A DNA stretch of 64,000 nt from Terriglobales bacterium (GTDB taxonomy: Bacteria > Acidobacteriota > Terriglobia > Terriglobales > Acidobacteriaceae), in the NCBI GenBank assembly GCA_035487355.1, contig DATHMF010000026.1:1-64000 (forward strand), given 5' to 3'. Under the pieces are notes generated by a model. It searched no databases and was not told the DNA's origin. It saw only the letters and a list, made by a program, of their open reading frames with translations. Positions 8,282 through 17,100 of the stretch are shown piece after piece. The position numbers were made by a program, and so were the translations under genes. Within the stretch, counting starts at the first letter, position 1, and every line of letters starts with the position of its first letter.

Positions 8282-9127
8282 ATGCTTCCTACTCTTCATC
8301 TTGGCGATTTTGAACTTACCGTTCTCTCCGATGGCACTTACTATCTTGATGGCGGGACCATCTTCGGGATCATTCCCAAGCCGCTATGGGAAAAGAAGAT
8401 GCCTGCCGACGAGCGCAATCGCGTTTCCATAGGGTTGAACTCTCTCCTGATTCGGACAGGCAAACAGAACATCCTGGTGGAAACCGGCATCGGCAATAAG
8501 CTGGGAGAGAAACAGTTACGCATTTATCACTCCCAAGCCAAACTGCTGGAAAGCCTGCAGGCAGCCGGCATTCAACCCGCGCAGATTGATATCGTCATCA
8601 ACTCGCACCTGCACTTCGACCATTGCGGCTGGAACACTGTAATCGAGGGTGGAGTCGTTGTCCCAACCTTTCCTAACGCACGCTACTACGCCCCAGAAGG
8701 CGAATTGCAGGTCGCGCACCAGCAGCGCGAGCGCGATCGGGTGAGCTATCTCAGCGATAACTATGACCCTCTCATTCGCAGCGGCCAGATGCAACTGTTG
8801 CAAAAAGACGGTGAAATCGTGCCTGGGATTTCAGTCTGCAACTATCCCGGCCATACCCGCGCCATGATGGCAGTCTTGATTGAGAGCCGCGGCCAGAAAG
8901 CTTGTTATGTCTCTGACCTTATTCCCACGACAGCGCATCTCGATCTGGTCTGGGGCATGGCCTACGATCTCTTCCCACTGGAGACCATTGAGAACAAGAG
9001 GCGCTACTACAAACAAGCCATTCCCGAAAAATGGCTGACGATCTTTACGCATGACCCGAAGATTCCGTGGGGATATTTGCACTTGAATGAGCAGCAAAAG
9101 ATCGCCGTTACAGTTGCCAGTAGCTAG
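8282..9127 (+). CDS. MBL-fold metallo-hydrolase
   Basis: 281 aa, the size of lactonase-type metallo-beta-lactamase fold hydrolases. The zinc motif HLHFDH is near residues 106-111, followed by later ligands (PGHTRAM near 195, SDL near 220, FTHDPKIPWG near 260). The overall pattern resembles AiiA/AttM-like lactonases and N-acyl homoserine lactonase-like hydrolases, but the substrate cannot be told. No signal peptide, so cytoplasmic. It is divergent from the selenoprotein-type peroxiredoxin and shares its putative operator boxes, so a detoxification role is possible. Confidence 0.85.
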   Translation: MLPTLHLGDFELTVLSDGTYYLDGGTIFGIIPKPLWEKKMPADERNRVSIGLNSLLIRTGKQNILVETGIGNKLGEKQLRIYHSQAKLLESLQAAGIQPAQIDIVINSHLHFDHCGWNTVIEGGVVVPTFPNARYYAPEGELQVAHQQRERDRVSYLSDNYDPLIRSGQMQLLQKDGEIVPGISVCNYPGHTRAMMAVLIESRGQKACYVSDLIPTTAHLDLVWGMAYDLFPLETIENKRRYYKQAIPEKWLTIFTHDPKIPWGYLHLNEQQKIAVTVASS

Positions 9128-9160
9128 TATCGGCTCTTGCGCGAAGACAAGAATCTTACA

Positions 9161-9186
9161 CCTTCCTTCGTGTCCTTTGTGGTTAA
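9161..9186. repeat. dispersed repeat family E, copy 1
   Basis: CCTTCCTTCGTGTCCTTTGT followed by GGTTAA, nearly identical to part of 17125-17172. It overlaps the stop codon of dusB. Confidence 0.6.
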
Positions 9187-10244
9187 GCTTTTGCAGTTGC
9201 TTCTAGCAACTGGCTACTGCCAAAGAACTGCTCCACGCTCTCCAAAATCTCGCTCCCCCGCTTGGCCCCATGCACGGCTTTGCGCAGAGTGCTGCCACCC
9301 GGAATGCCATGGGTAAACCATGAAGCGAACTGTTTCATCTTTCCTTCCGCCCCGGGGACATCTTCTTCCAGCAGCATACGGAAATAAGTATGGATCATGG
9401 CATAGCGGTCGGCATTGGTAGGCTCGTCGTAGCGGCCGCTCTGCTTGTACTGCTCAATCTGGCGGAAGATCCATGGATTCGACGGCGCCATGCGTCCAAT
9501 CATGACCGCGTCGCATCGTGTCTGCGCCATCATGGCAGCGGCGTCTTGCGGTGAGCGGATATCACCATTTCCTATAACAGGAATCTTGACTGCGTCTTTG
9601 ATGGCGGCAATCCACTCCCAGCGCGCATTGCCGCTGTATCCCTGCTCGCGCGTGCGGGCGTGCAGGGCGACGGCTTGCAGGCCGCAATTTTCCGCAAGCT
9701 TGGCCAGCTCCACGCAGACCAGTTGTTTTTCGTCCCAGCCGGCCCGGAACTTTACCGTAAACGGAATCTTGACCGCGGCCCGCACCTTTTCAAAGATCAC
9801 GCGGATATGCGGCAGATCGCGCAGCAGCCCCGAGCCGCCGTTGCATTTAACCACGCGCTTGGCGGGACAACCCAGGTTCAAATCCACCAGGTCGAAGCCC
9901 AGCTCTTCCACAATTTTGGCGGCGCCGGCCAGCACCTCGGCATCACTGCCGAACAGTTGCGCCGAGATAGGATGTTCGTCATCGTAAAAGTGCAGATAGC
10001 GCTTGCGCTTGGATTCGCGGCAGCGGAACAAGCCATCAGCCGAGGTGAACTCGGTCATGATGAGCCCGCATCCACCGAGGTTTTTGATGAAGCGGCGGAA
10101 GACAGTGTCCGTCACCCCGGCCATAGGGGCCAGGATGGTGGCGGGCGAAATCCTGACATCGCCGATCAAGACAGAATCCGGCATGCGCACCTGCTCTGGC
10201 GCTTCTTCGCGCGGCCCTGCCGGAATGTCCCAGTACTTCCTCAC
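9183..10244 (-). CDS. dusB: tRNA-dihydrouridine synthase (DusB-like)
   Basis: 353 aa FMN enzyme that reduces specific uridines in tRNA D-loops using NADPH. Hallmarks: LAPMAGVTDTVFRR near residue 38, NLGCPAKRVVKCNGGSGLL near 122-141 with the catalytic Cys, VKFRAGWD, HARTREQGYSG, PVIGNGDI and DAVMIGRMAPSNPWIF. The extra first 20 residues before MPDSVLIGDV may be an N-terminal extension or a start miscalled early. The stop codon lies within a dispersed intergenic repeat copy (9161-9186). It is divergent from the hypothetical gene at 10314. Confidence 0.92.
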   Translation of the reverse strand: MRKYWDIPAGPREEAPEQVRMPDSVLIGDVRISPATILAPMAGVTDTVFRRFIKNLGGCGLIMTEFTSADGLFRCRESKRKRYLHFYDDEHPISAQLFGSDAEVLAGAAKIVEELGFDLVDLNLGCPAKRVVKCNGGSGLLRDLPHIRVIFEKVRAAVKIPFTVKFRAGWDEKQLVCVELAKLAENCGLQAVALHARTREQGYSGNARWEWIAAIKDAVKIPVIGNGDIRSPQDAAAMMAQTRCDAVMIGRMAPSNPWIFRQIEQYKQSGRYDEPTNADRYAMIHTYFRMLLEEDVPGAEGKMKQFASWFTHGIPGGSTLRKAVHGAKRGSEILESVEQFFGSSQLLEATAKA

Positions 10245-10313
10245 AGATGCTATTTTACCTTTGCGCTTGCTATAGTTTTACAAGAAAGGTGTTTTTGAAT
10301 AGTAAAGGCGGTC

Positions 10314-10940
10314 ATGCAAGCAGAGGCAACAAACCAGCCGAACTTCACTCCATATAAAAATGAAGCTGTCAATCATATCTATAACTTGTTGTTCTGTGAT
10401 AACCCCGAAGCGTTTTCAGCAACGTTGTTAGCTGAGAACGCGAACGATACAGAACTTCGTGCAATCGCGGAAGACGAATCTCAAGAAAGCCGTCTCCGCA
10501 TGCGCGCGTACAACCGGCTTCGGGAAAAGAAAGAACTCGTTCCTGCCAAAAAACTGCTCGGCGTAATTATCGAGGTCGGTCTCGAAAACGGTCTTGATGT
10601 GTTGGCTGCGTTTCCGGACGGACGCGCTCGCTATATCAACTATTCGGAAAAGATGTCTATCTTTGAAGCATCTCCCCCTGAGGTACAAACCAAGATACGT
10701 AAACTGCTTGACGCATCCCAGCCGGTGGTGGAGAGAATTGGCCCCTGGGAGAAAGCGCGGCTCGCTCCTCCGCCCATGGGTACAATCCGAATGACTTTTC
10801 TTGTTTCGGATGGATTTTACTTCGGGCAAGGGCCACTTAACGTGATGCAACGCGACGCTATGGCAGGCCCGGTCATTACTGCCGGTGTCGAACTTCTTCA
10901 AGCCGTAGCGAATGCAACACGTGGGACGCCGAGTAAATAG
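10314..10940 (+). CDS. hypothetical protein, 208 aa
   Basis: Soluble protein without signal peptide or membrane segment; no family recognised. The ATG at 10314 follows an AAAGGCGG ribosome-binding site. The first 90 residues look helical; residues 95-180 contain LAAFPDGRARYINYSEKM and MTFLVSDGFYFGQGPL, which look like conserved beta-strand motifs. Cysteine is nearly absent. The gene stands alone between dusB (divergent) and a repeat element. Confidence 0.75.
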   Translation: MQAEATNQPNFTPYKNEAVNHIYNLLFCDNPEAFSATLLAENANDTELRAIAEDESQESRLRMRAYNRLREKKELVPAKKLLGVIIEVGLENGLDVLAAFPDGRARYINYSEKMSIFEASPPEVQTKIRKLLDASQPVVERIGPWEKARLAPPPMGTIRMTFLVSDGFYFGQGPLNVMQRDAMAGPVITAGVELLQAVANATRGTPSK

Positions 10941-11020
10941 TTCGACTGAAAAAAAGGTTTGGCTCAGTCGTGCCGAAAAGCCCCTGCGTTTTGATTTAAT
11001 TCTTCTTATAGACATCTGAA

Positions 11021-11110
11021 GGGGGAACAATCCCGAAGGGGTGACGTGTTATAGCCCAGCGCTTCCAGCGCTGGGTATCGTAGAAAAACGGTCTTAGTCC
11101 CGCAAGGGAC
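11021..11110. repeat. REP-like palindromic element
   Basis: Two hairpins close together: CCCAGCGCT (11055-11063) with AGCGCTGGG (11067-11075), and GTCCC (11097-11101) with GGGAC (11106-11110). They are preceded by TCCCGAAGGGG (11031-11041). This layout resembles the extragenic palindromes common in many acidobacterial and other soil genomes. Only one such copy is seen in this window. Confidence 0.55.
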
Positions 11111-11211
11111 GACGCCATACCTTCGAGCTATTACACACATTCGAAAGCCTGTGATCACATTTATAATTAGATTCAACATTCTAAACACGATTTAGACTTA
11201 TCCGGCTCCCC

Positions 11212-11649
11212 ATGCTCAAAGTTCCAGAAGATATCTTTCAGCAAATCCGCCGCCACGGCGAAGAAACTTATCCCAATGAATGCTGCGGCGTGCTCCTGGG
11301 CCAGGTGGATTTGGACCAGAACGCCCGCAGCGTCAGCCTCGCCATCCGTTGCGGCAACACCCGGACCGATTCTGCCCATAACCGCTACCATATTGATCCT
11401 AAAGAGCTGATTGCCGCGCAAAAGACCGCGCGCCAGCGTGGAGAAGATATTGTGGGCTTCTATCACTCGCATCCCGATCATCCCGCGCAATGGTCGCCAA
11501 CCGACTTTGCCGAAGCCCACTGGATCGGCTGCTCCTACGTGATCACCGCGGTCGCCAGGGGCAAGGCGGAAATTACCAATTCTTTTCTGCTCGACGGCAG
11601 TACCGAAGAAGATAAAAAGTTTGTGGATGAGAAGGTTGAGGTTCTATAG
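11212..11649 (+). CDS. JAMM/MPN+ zinc metalloprotease (Mec-like, M67)
   Basis: 145 aa, a single JAMM domain. The full zinc signature is present: Glu23 (PNECCG), His85 and His87 (HSHP), Ser95 and Asp98 (SPTD), giving HxHx7SxxD. Single-domain bacterial JAMM proteins such as Mec of mycobacteria and QbsD of Pseudomonas cleave after the Gly-Gly of ThiS/MoaD-like sulfur carriers. A matching carrier with a residue beyond Gly-Gly lies 4 kb downstream (15601-15873), with a MoeB-rhodanese next to it. Cytoplasmic. The start ATG at 11212 has only a weak ribosome-binding site. Confidence 0.88.
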   Translation: MLKVPEDIFQQIRRHGEETYPNECCGVLLGQVDLDQNARSVSLAIRCGNTRTDSAHNRYHIDPKELIAAQKTARQRGEDIVGFYHSHPDHPAQWSPTDFAEAHWIGCSYVITAVARGKAEITNSFLLDGSTEEDKKFVDEKVEVL

Positions 11650-11938
11650 TCGAACTAGGGCGAAGGCTGCCAAAGCAAGCTTCTCTGCCTCATTAATCTG
11701 GGTGGCTGGATTCCAAATTCGCCACGCTGCCCTCTCCGTCTTCGTGCTATGCTCCCCTGATTAAACCCTGAACGAAATGGCCGCACCCATTTATCAACCT
11801 TCGGAGTTGGCTGGCATCTAAGCTTCTGAACCAAACTGGAGTATCTGGATTTATGCTGGCTGGGAATTCTTGTATCCGGCCGGTTGCAGGAAGCGTTGCG
11901 GGCCCCTCAGAGAAACGTCCAACGAAAGGGATACAGCG

Positions 11939-13681
11939 ATGAACGCGCGAGTTCGTGCAGTCCTGTTTGCGGTAATTGTGCTCACGGTTGCGGTTGACCC
12001 GCTCAGTGCGCAGAAGAAGAGTGTTTCTGCCGGGAAGAAAAGCGCCTCTTCCGCCCTTCAATCCTCTCCTGTTCTTCAGGCCATGAAGGATGAGTTGACG
12101 CATTCGCTCGATGCGTTGAAGGGACAATCCACGCCGCCCTACTTTCTTAGTTATGAAATCGGCGAGAGCAATAACATCAGCATAGTTGGGTCATTCGGCA
12201 CAATTACCCGCAGCAACGAAAGCCGGCGCCGCCTCATGAATATTGATCTGCGCGTCGGCGATTTCAAGGTGGATAACACCCGCGCCCTTCGCGGCAGTGG
12301 CCAGTCCTTCGATTTCGCTGACCGCTTCAGTTTTATCGAGATTCCCATCGAAGATGATCCGGCCGCGATCCGGACCACGCTCTGGTACCACACCGACCAG
12401 AAGTACAAGCGCGCGGTGGAGCAGCTTACCAAAGTAAAGACCAACATGCAGGTCCAGGTCGAGCAGGAGGATAAGTCCGCCGACTTCTCCCAGGAACCGC
12501 CGGAAACCTATACGGAAAAACTCCAGGCCCTTGCGCTTGATCGCCACACCTGGGAGGAAAAAATCCGCAAATACACCGCCCCCTTTGCCCGCTATGGCGA
12601 CATTTACGAGGCCAATGCCGTCTTGAGCGCCAGCGCGGAGACCCGCTGGTTCGTCAGCAATGAGGGCTCCCAAATTCAGACCTCGCAAACCTACTACCGG
12701 CTTTTCATCTCCGCCTTTACCAAGGCCGATGACGGTATGGAGCTTCCGCGCTACGAATCCTTCTTTGCGTTTACTCCCGAAGGCCTGCCCGACGATGCCG
12801 CCATCCTGAAGGCGGTGGACAAAATGATCCAGGACCTTCGTGCCTTGCGCACTGCACCCGTGGTCGAGCCTTACACCGGTCCGGCGATTCTCTCCGGGCG
12901 GGCAAGCGGCGTTTTCTTCCACGAGGTCTTCGGACATCGCATTGAGGGCCACCGCCAAAAGCGAGTGGAAGAAGGACAGACCTTCAAGAAAATGGTGAAT
13001 GATAAAGTCCTGCCAGATTCGTTTTCAGTGGTTTTCGATCCCACTCTATACCGGCTGGGAAATCAGGACCTGGTCGGCGCTTATCGTTATGACGATGAAG
13101 GCGTAAAGGCTCGTCGCCTCTCCGTGGTGGAGAATGGCGTCTTCAAGAACTTTCTGATGTCGCGCACCCCCATCGATGGCTTTCCCGGCTCCAACGGCCA
13201 CGGCCGTAACCAGGCGGGCTTTGCCCCGGTAGCGCGCCAGTCGAACCTGATTGTTCAGGCGTCGTCGCCGGTCACGCGGGCCGAGTTGAAAAAGATGCTT
13301 TTGGAGCAGATCCAGAAGGAGAACAAGCCCTTCGGACTATTGTTCGATGACATCCAGGGCGGCTTCACCATTACCACCCGCACCATCCCCAACGCTTTTA
13401 ACGTGCTGCCCGTCATGGTGTATCGCATCTACCCGGACGGAAAAGAAGAATTAGTGCGGGGTGTAGACCTCATTGGCACCCCGCTCACCACCTTCAGCAA
13501 GATCCTGGCCGCGGATGACCAGGTCGGAGTGTTCAATGGCGTCTGCGGGGCCGAATCCGGATGGGTTCCCGTGTCGGCAGTCTCCCCCGGCATTCTGCTA
13601 TCGCAGATCGAAGTGCAGAAGAAATCTATGTCGCAGGAGCGGCCGCCGCTGCTGCCGGCGCCATTCGCCGTGGAAAAATAA
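11939..13681 (+). CDS. exported TldD-like zinc metalloprotease
   Basis: 580 aa from the ATG at 11939, which yields a signal peptide (MNARVRAVLFAVIVLTVAVDPLSAQ); an earlier ATG at 11870 would bury it. The zinc motif HEVFGH lies at about 328-333, followed by RIEGHRQ, as in TldD. Further conserved parts are the GxDDEG-type stretch YDDEG and FPGSNGHGRN. Canonical TldD is cytoplasmic and pairs with TldE/PmbA to degrade or mature peptides (microcin B17, CcdA). The neighbour 13744-15468 is a TldE-like partner with its own signal peptide, so this seems to be a periplasmic or extracellular version of the heterodimer. Confidence 0.88.
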   Translation: MNARVRAVLFAVIVLTVAVDPLSAQKKSVSAGKKSASSALQSSPVLQAMKDELTHSLDALKGQSTPPYFLSYEIGESNNISIVGSFGTITRSNESRRRLMNIDLRVGDFKVDNTRALRGSGQSFDFADRFSFIEIPIEDDPAAIRTTLWYHTDQKYKRAVEQLTKVKTNMQVQVEQEDKSADFSQEPPETYTEKLQALALDRHTWEEKIRKYTAPFARYGDIYEANAVLSASAETRWFVSNEGSQIQTSQTYYRLFISAFTKADDGMELPRYESFFAFTPEGLPDDAAILKAVDKMIQDLRALRTAPVVEPYTGPAILSGRASGVFFHEVFGHRIEGHRQKRVEEGQTFKKMVNDKVLPDSFSVVFDPTLYRLGNQDLVGAYRYDDEGVKARRLSVVENGVFKNFLMSRTPIDGFPGSNGHGRNQAGFAPVARQSNLIVQASSPVTRAELKKMLLEQIQKENKPFGLLFDDIQGGFTITTRTIPNAFNVLPVMVYRIYPDGKEELVRGVDLIGTPLTTFSKILAADDQVGVFNGVCGAESGWVPVSAVSPGILLSQIEVQKKSMSQERPPLLPAPFAVEK

Positions 13682-13691
13682 ATGTTAGCGT

Positions 13692-13711
13692 GGCCAGGAA
13701 TCTGGCCTTTT
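13692..13711 (+). terminator. short hairpin between the TldD-like and TldE-like genes
   Basis: GGCCAG (13692-13697) pairs with CTGGCC (13702-13707) over a GAAT loop, followed by TTTT. It is probably an attenuator or partial terminator rather than a full stop, since the next gene is its likely partner. Confidence 0.4.
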
Positions 13712-13743
13712 ACTGAGTATTGATATCGTCACTGGGAGCCACC

Positions 13744-15468
13744 ATGAAAACCACCCTCGTCTGCTGTTTATCGTTGTGCCTCCTGCTTGCCGCTCTGCCC
13801 GCTGGCGCGCAGGATGACGTAGTCACCAACGCCATGCGCGATGAGCTCGATCGCTCCATGAAAACGCTCCAGCTTGAAAAACTGGAAAAGCCGTACTTCA
13901 TCGCCTACCGCACCCAGGAGTACACCAGCACCGGGGCCGCTGCCAGCCTGGGCAGCCTGCTTTACAGCAATACTTCACGCAGCCGTTTCCTGGCGGTTGA
14001 AATGCGCGTGGGAGACTATGCGCTCGACAACACAAATTTCGTCTCTACTCCCGGCCCCTTTGGCGGATCTCGCATGTCGCCGCTTCCGTTGGAGGACAAC
14101 TACAAAGAGCTTCGCCGCCAAATCTGGCTGGCCACCGACGCAGCCTACAAACGCGCTCTCGAAGACCTCTCCCGCAAGCGCGCTGCCTTGCAGAACCGGA
14201 CGCGCACCGAAGAGATCCCGGACTTCACCAAAGCACAGCCGGTAACCCTGCGCGACGAGTCGCCGCCGGCGCAGGTCGAACCCGCTGCAGTGGAAAAAAT
14301 GGTGCGCGAGCTTTCGGCGCTCTTTCGGCAGATGCCGCAGGTCTACAGCTCGACCGTGAGCCTCAGTGTAAGCAACGTTGTGACCCGGCAGATTGACAGC
14401 GAGGGCACATCGTTCGTGCGCGCGACGCCCGAGGTCGCATTCCGGGCGGTTGCCACCACCCAGGCGCCGGATGGGATGCCGCTCGAGGATTTTGTCACCG
14501 CCTACGGCCGCTCCATCAGCGATCTGCCCAGCCAGGAGGAGTTGGCAAAGCGGATCCGCGAACTGGGGACCCATCTCGCCCAGCTTCGTTCCGCCCCTCT
14601 GCCCGATCGTTACATCGGCCCTGTGCTCTTTGAAGGCCAGGCTGCGGCAGAGCTTTTCGGCCGCGTCTTTGCGCCCAACCTGCTCGCCAGGCGGCGGCCC
14701 ATTGGTGACAATGCTCGGTTTGAATCCATGGCGGAAAACCCGTTTCTTGATAAGTTGGGTGCTCGCGTGCTTCCCGACACATTCGATGTTGTGGATGCCC
14801 CCACGCGCGACACCTACGAGGATGCTCGTCTTTATGGCAGCTACCGCATCGACGATGACGGCGTTGCTGCCCGTGACATCACGCTCGTGCAAAAAGGGAT
14901 CCTGAAAACGTTGCTTTCAACCCGGGTTCCCGTTCGCGGTGTCCTGGAAAGCAACGGCCACCGCCGCGGCTCGGGACCTGCGCTCAGCAATCTCATTGTG
15001 ACCACCGGCAAAGGGTTGGGTGACGACGAACTCCGGGCAGAGCTGATGCGCCTGGTGAAGCAGCGTGGCCTCGATTACGGGGTCGTCGTGCGCCGCCTGA
15101 CGTACTCGCCTCGATCGGCAGCGCAGCTTCCGCTGGCTGCAATGGCTTTCTCTGGCGCAGGTGGTGGCGAGAGCGTCATTCTTGTATTTAAGGTTTTTCC
15201 CGATGGGCATGAAGAGCTGGTTCGCAACGTCGAATTCAGCGGCATTACCAATACCGACTTCAAAGATATCGCGGCAGCTTCGAAAACCGCCTCCATCTAT
15301 ACCGCCTCGTCGGGTGGCGAAGTCGTCTCCTTTCGGGTGCCCTCGTTGTTGTTCGACGACGTCACCATCAAGAAGCCTTCGGGCGAAATTCCCAAGCCGC
15401 CTGTAGCCGGCTCTCCCTTGGCCGATTCCACAGACGCTAAGAACGGCGGCGGTCACTCACAGCACTAG
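13744..15468 (+). CDS. exported TldE/PmbA-like protein lacking the zinc motif
   Basis: 574 aa from the ATG at 13744 (MKTTLVCCLSLCLLLAALPAGAQ, clear signal peptide). It is collinear with the preceding TldD-like protein over most of its length: shared YF-x-Y-E/R opening, MRVGDYALDNT versus LRVGDFKVDNT, and ESNGHRRGSGP versus GSNGHGRNQ. At the position of HEVFGH it reads ELFGRV, so the zinc histidines are lost. That is the pattern of TldE/PmbA, the non-catalytic half of the TldD/TldE heterodimer. Only 62 bases separate the genes, so they are probably expressed together. Confidence 0.83.
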   Translation: MKTTLVCCLSLCLLLAALPAGAQDDVVTNAMRDELDRSMKTLQLEKLEKPYFIAYRTQEYTSTGAAASLGSLLYSNTSRSRFLAVEMRVGDYALDNTNFVSTPGPFGGSRMSPLPLEDNYKELRRQIWLATDAAYKRALEDLSRKRAALQNRTRTEEIPDFTKAQPVTLRDESPPAQVEPAAVEKMVRELSALFRQMPQVYSSTVSLSVSNVVTRQIDSEGTSFVRATPEVAFRAVATTQAPDGMPLEDFVTAYGRSISDLPSQEELAKRIRELGTHLAQLRSAPLPDRYIGPVLFEGQAAAELFGRVFAPNLLARRRPIGDNARFESMAENPFLDKLGARVLPDTFDVVDAPTRDTYEDARLYGSYRIDDDGVAARDITLVQKGILKTLLSTRVPVRGVLESNGHRRGSGPALSNLIVTTGKGLGDDELRAELMRLVKQRGLDYGVVVRRLTYSPRSAAQLPLAAMAFSGAGGGESVILVFKVFPDGHEELVRNVEFSGITNTDFKDIAAASKTASIYTASSGGEVVSFRVPSLLFDDVTIKKPSGEIPKPPVAGSPLADSTDAKNGGGHSQH

Positions 15469-15600
15469 CCACCGTTCCAACAGTTGTCGTAATCTTCCGA
15501 ACTCCCTGCCCGGCGCCGCTTGAGTTCGCGGCTGTCCTGTTGTAATTCTTTGTATCCAAGGACTTGCTGGAGGCATCCTTGTTATTATTGAAGCGCGATC

Positions 15601-15873
15601 ATGAAGATTCATATTCCTACCCCACTCCGGCAATATGCCGGCAAGAACTCGACGGTTGACGTTAAGGGCGGCACCGTCGCCGAAGCCTTGGCCAATCTCA
15701 CAACACAATATGGCGACCTGCGCCGCCATCTTTACACCGATGACGGCAAATTGCGCGCCTTCGTCAATGTGTACGTAAATGACGAGGATATTCGCTATTT
15801 GCAGAAAGAGAACACTCCTACCAAGGAAGGCGACTCGATTTCCATCGTCCCCTCCATCGCCGGAGGCTTCTAA
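15601..15873 (+). CDS. ThiS/MoaD-family sulfur carrier protein ending Gly-Gly-Phe
   Basis: 90 aa with a ubiquitin-like beta-grasp pattern (MKIHIPTPLRQYAGKN; VNVYVNDEDIRYL; EGDSISIVPSIAGG). Carriers of this family are adenylated and thiocarboxylated on a C-terminal Gly-Gly by a MoeB/ThiF enzyme. Here one residue (Phe) follows the Gly-Gly, so it must be trimmed first; QbsE of Pseudomonas and CysO-type carriers are handled by JAMM proteases. The activating enzyme is the next gene and a JAMM protease lies at 11212. The closest functional analogue is probably CysO rather than MoaD of molybdopterin synthesis, since no moa genes are seen. Confidence 0.88.
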   Translation: MKIHIPTPLRQYAGKNSTVDVKGGTVAEALANLTTQYGDLRRHLYTDDGKLRAFVNVYVNDEDIRYLQKENTPTKEGDSISIVPSIAGGF

Positions 15874-15915
15874 AAAATTGATACAGCCTTCGTGGCTGTG
15901 CAGGCTGGAACATTT

Positions 15916-17100
15916 ATGGCAACCATCGTAGAAAAACCCGTCGTCGCAAATGCGACCCCCACATTGAATAAAGACGAGATCCTGCGCTACTCGCGGCATC
16001 TCATCATGCCCGAGGTCGGCATGGAAGGTCAGCTCAAGCTCAAAGCGGCTAAGGTGCTTTGCATCGGCGCCGGCGGCCTGGGCTCGCCGCTGATCCTGTA
16101 CCTTGCGGCAGCCGGCGTGGGCACGCTGGGCATCGTGGATTTCGACGTCGTGGATTTCACCAACTTGCAGCGCCAGATTATCCACTCCACGGCAGATGTC
16201 GGACGCAAGAAGCTCGACTCCGCCGAGCAGACCATCAACGAAATCAACCCGTTTGTGGAAGTCAAAAAGTTCGAGACGCTGCTCAACAGCGAAAACGCCC
16301 TGCAGCTCTTTCGCGATTTCGACGTGATCGTCGATGGCACCGACAACTTCCCCACCCGCTACCTGGTCAACGACGCTTGCGTGCTCAGCGGCAAGCCCAA
16401 CGTTTACGGATCAATCTTCCGCTTCGAAGGCCAGGCCAGCGTCTTCGCTACCAAAGAAGGTCCGTGCTATCGCTGCCTGTATCCCGAGCCGCCACCGCCG
16501 GGGCTGGTACCCTCCTGCGCCGAAGGTGGAGTCCTGGGAATCTTGCCCGGCTTAGTCGGCGTGATTCAGGCTACAGAAGTCGTCAAACTGATTCTGGGCT
16601 CGGGTGACTCGCTGATTGGACGCCTCTTGCTCGTAGACGCCCTGGGCATGAAGTTCCGCGAGCTTAAGCTGCGCAAAAATCCCGAGTGCCCGGTGTGCGG
16701 CACGCATCCCACGGTGACCAAGCTGATAGACTACCAGCAGTTTTGCGGCATACGCGGCGAGGAGCAAAAGGTGACGACCGAAGCCATTCCCCAAATCCAG
16801 CCGGAGGAGCTCAAGCGCCGGCTCGACGCGGGCGAAGACATTTTCATTCTCGACGTGCGTGAACCCCACGAATATCAAATCTGCAACCTGGGCGGATATC
16901 TGATTCCCATCAATGATCTGCCCAAGCGGGTCAACGAACTCGATTCCAGCCGCCAGATCGTGGCCCACTGCAAGATGGGTGGCCGCAGCGCTAAAGCGGT
17001 TGAGTTCCTCAAGCAAGCAGGATTCAAGAACGTGCTGAATCTGGCGGGCGGCATCAACGCGTGGTCCGATAAGGTGGATCCCAAAGTACCCAAGTACTGA
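15916..17100 (+). CDS. moeZ: MoeB/MoeZ-type adenylyltransferase-sulfurtransferase with rhodanese domain
   Basis: 394 aa. The ThiF/E1-like domain (about 10-260) has GAGGLGSP for ATP, NLQRQIIH with the arginine finger, DGTDNFPTRYLVND, and zinc cysteines CYRC and CPVC. A C-terminal rhodanese domain (about 285-390) carries the active-site loop HCKMGGRS. Such proteins adenylate the C-terminus of a ThiS/MoaD/CysO carrier and transfer sulfur to it. It follows the carrier gene by 42 bases. I use the ATG at 15916; a GTG at 15892 is the alternative. Confidence 0.9.
   Translation: MATIVEKPVVANATPTLNKDEILRYSRHLIMPEVGMEGQLKLKAAKVLCIGAGGLGSPLILYLAAAGVGTLGIVDFDVVDFTNLQRQIIHSTADVGRKKLDSAEQTINEINPFVEVKKFETLLNSENALQLFRDFDVIVDGTDNFPTRYLVNDACVLSGKPNVYGSIFRFEGQASVFATKEGPCYRCLYPEPPPPGLVPSCAEGGVLGILPGLVGVIQATEVVKLILGSGDSLIGRLLLVDALGMKFRELKLRKNPECPVCGTHPTVTKLIDYQQFCGIRGEEQKVTTEAIPQIQPEELKRRLDAGEDIFILDVREPHEYQICNLGGYLIPINDLPKRVNELDSSRQIVAHCKMGGRSAKAVEFLKQAGFKNVLNLAGGINAWSDKVDPKVPKY

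Noticed and set aside
15601-15873. MoaD for molybdopterin synthesis
   Set aside because: No moaA, moaC or moaE in the window, and the C-terminal Phe after Gly-Gly needs trimming, which fits CysO/QbsE-type carriers better.
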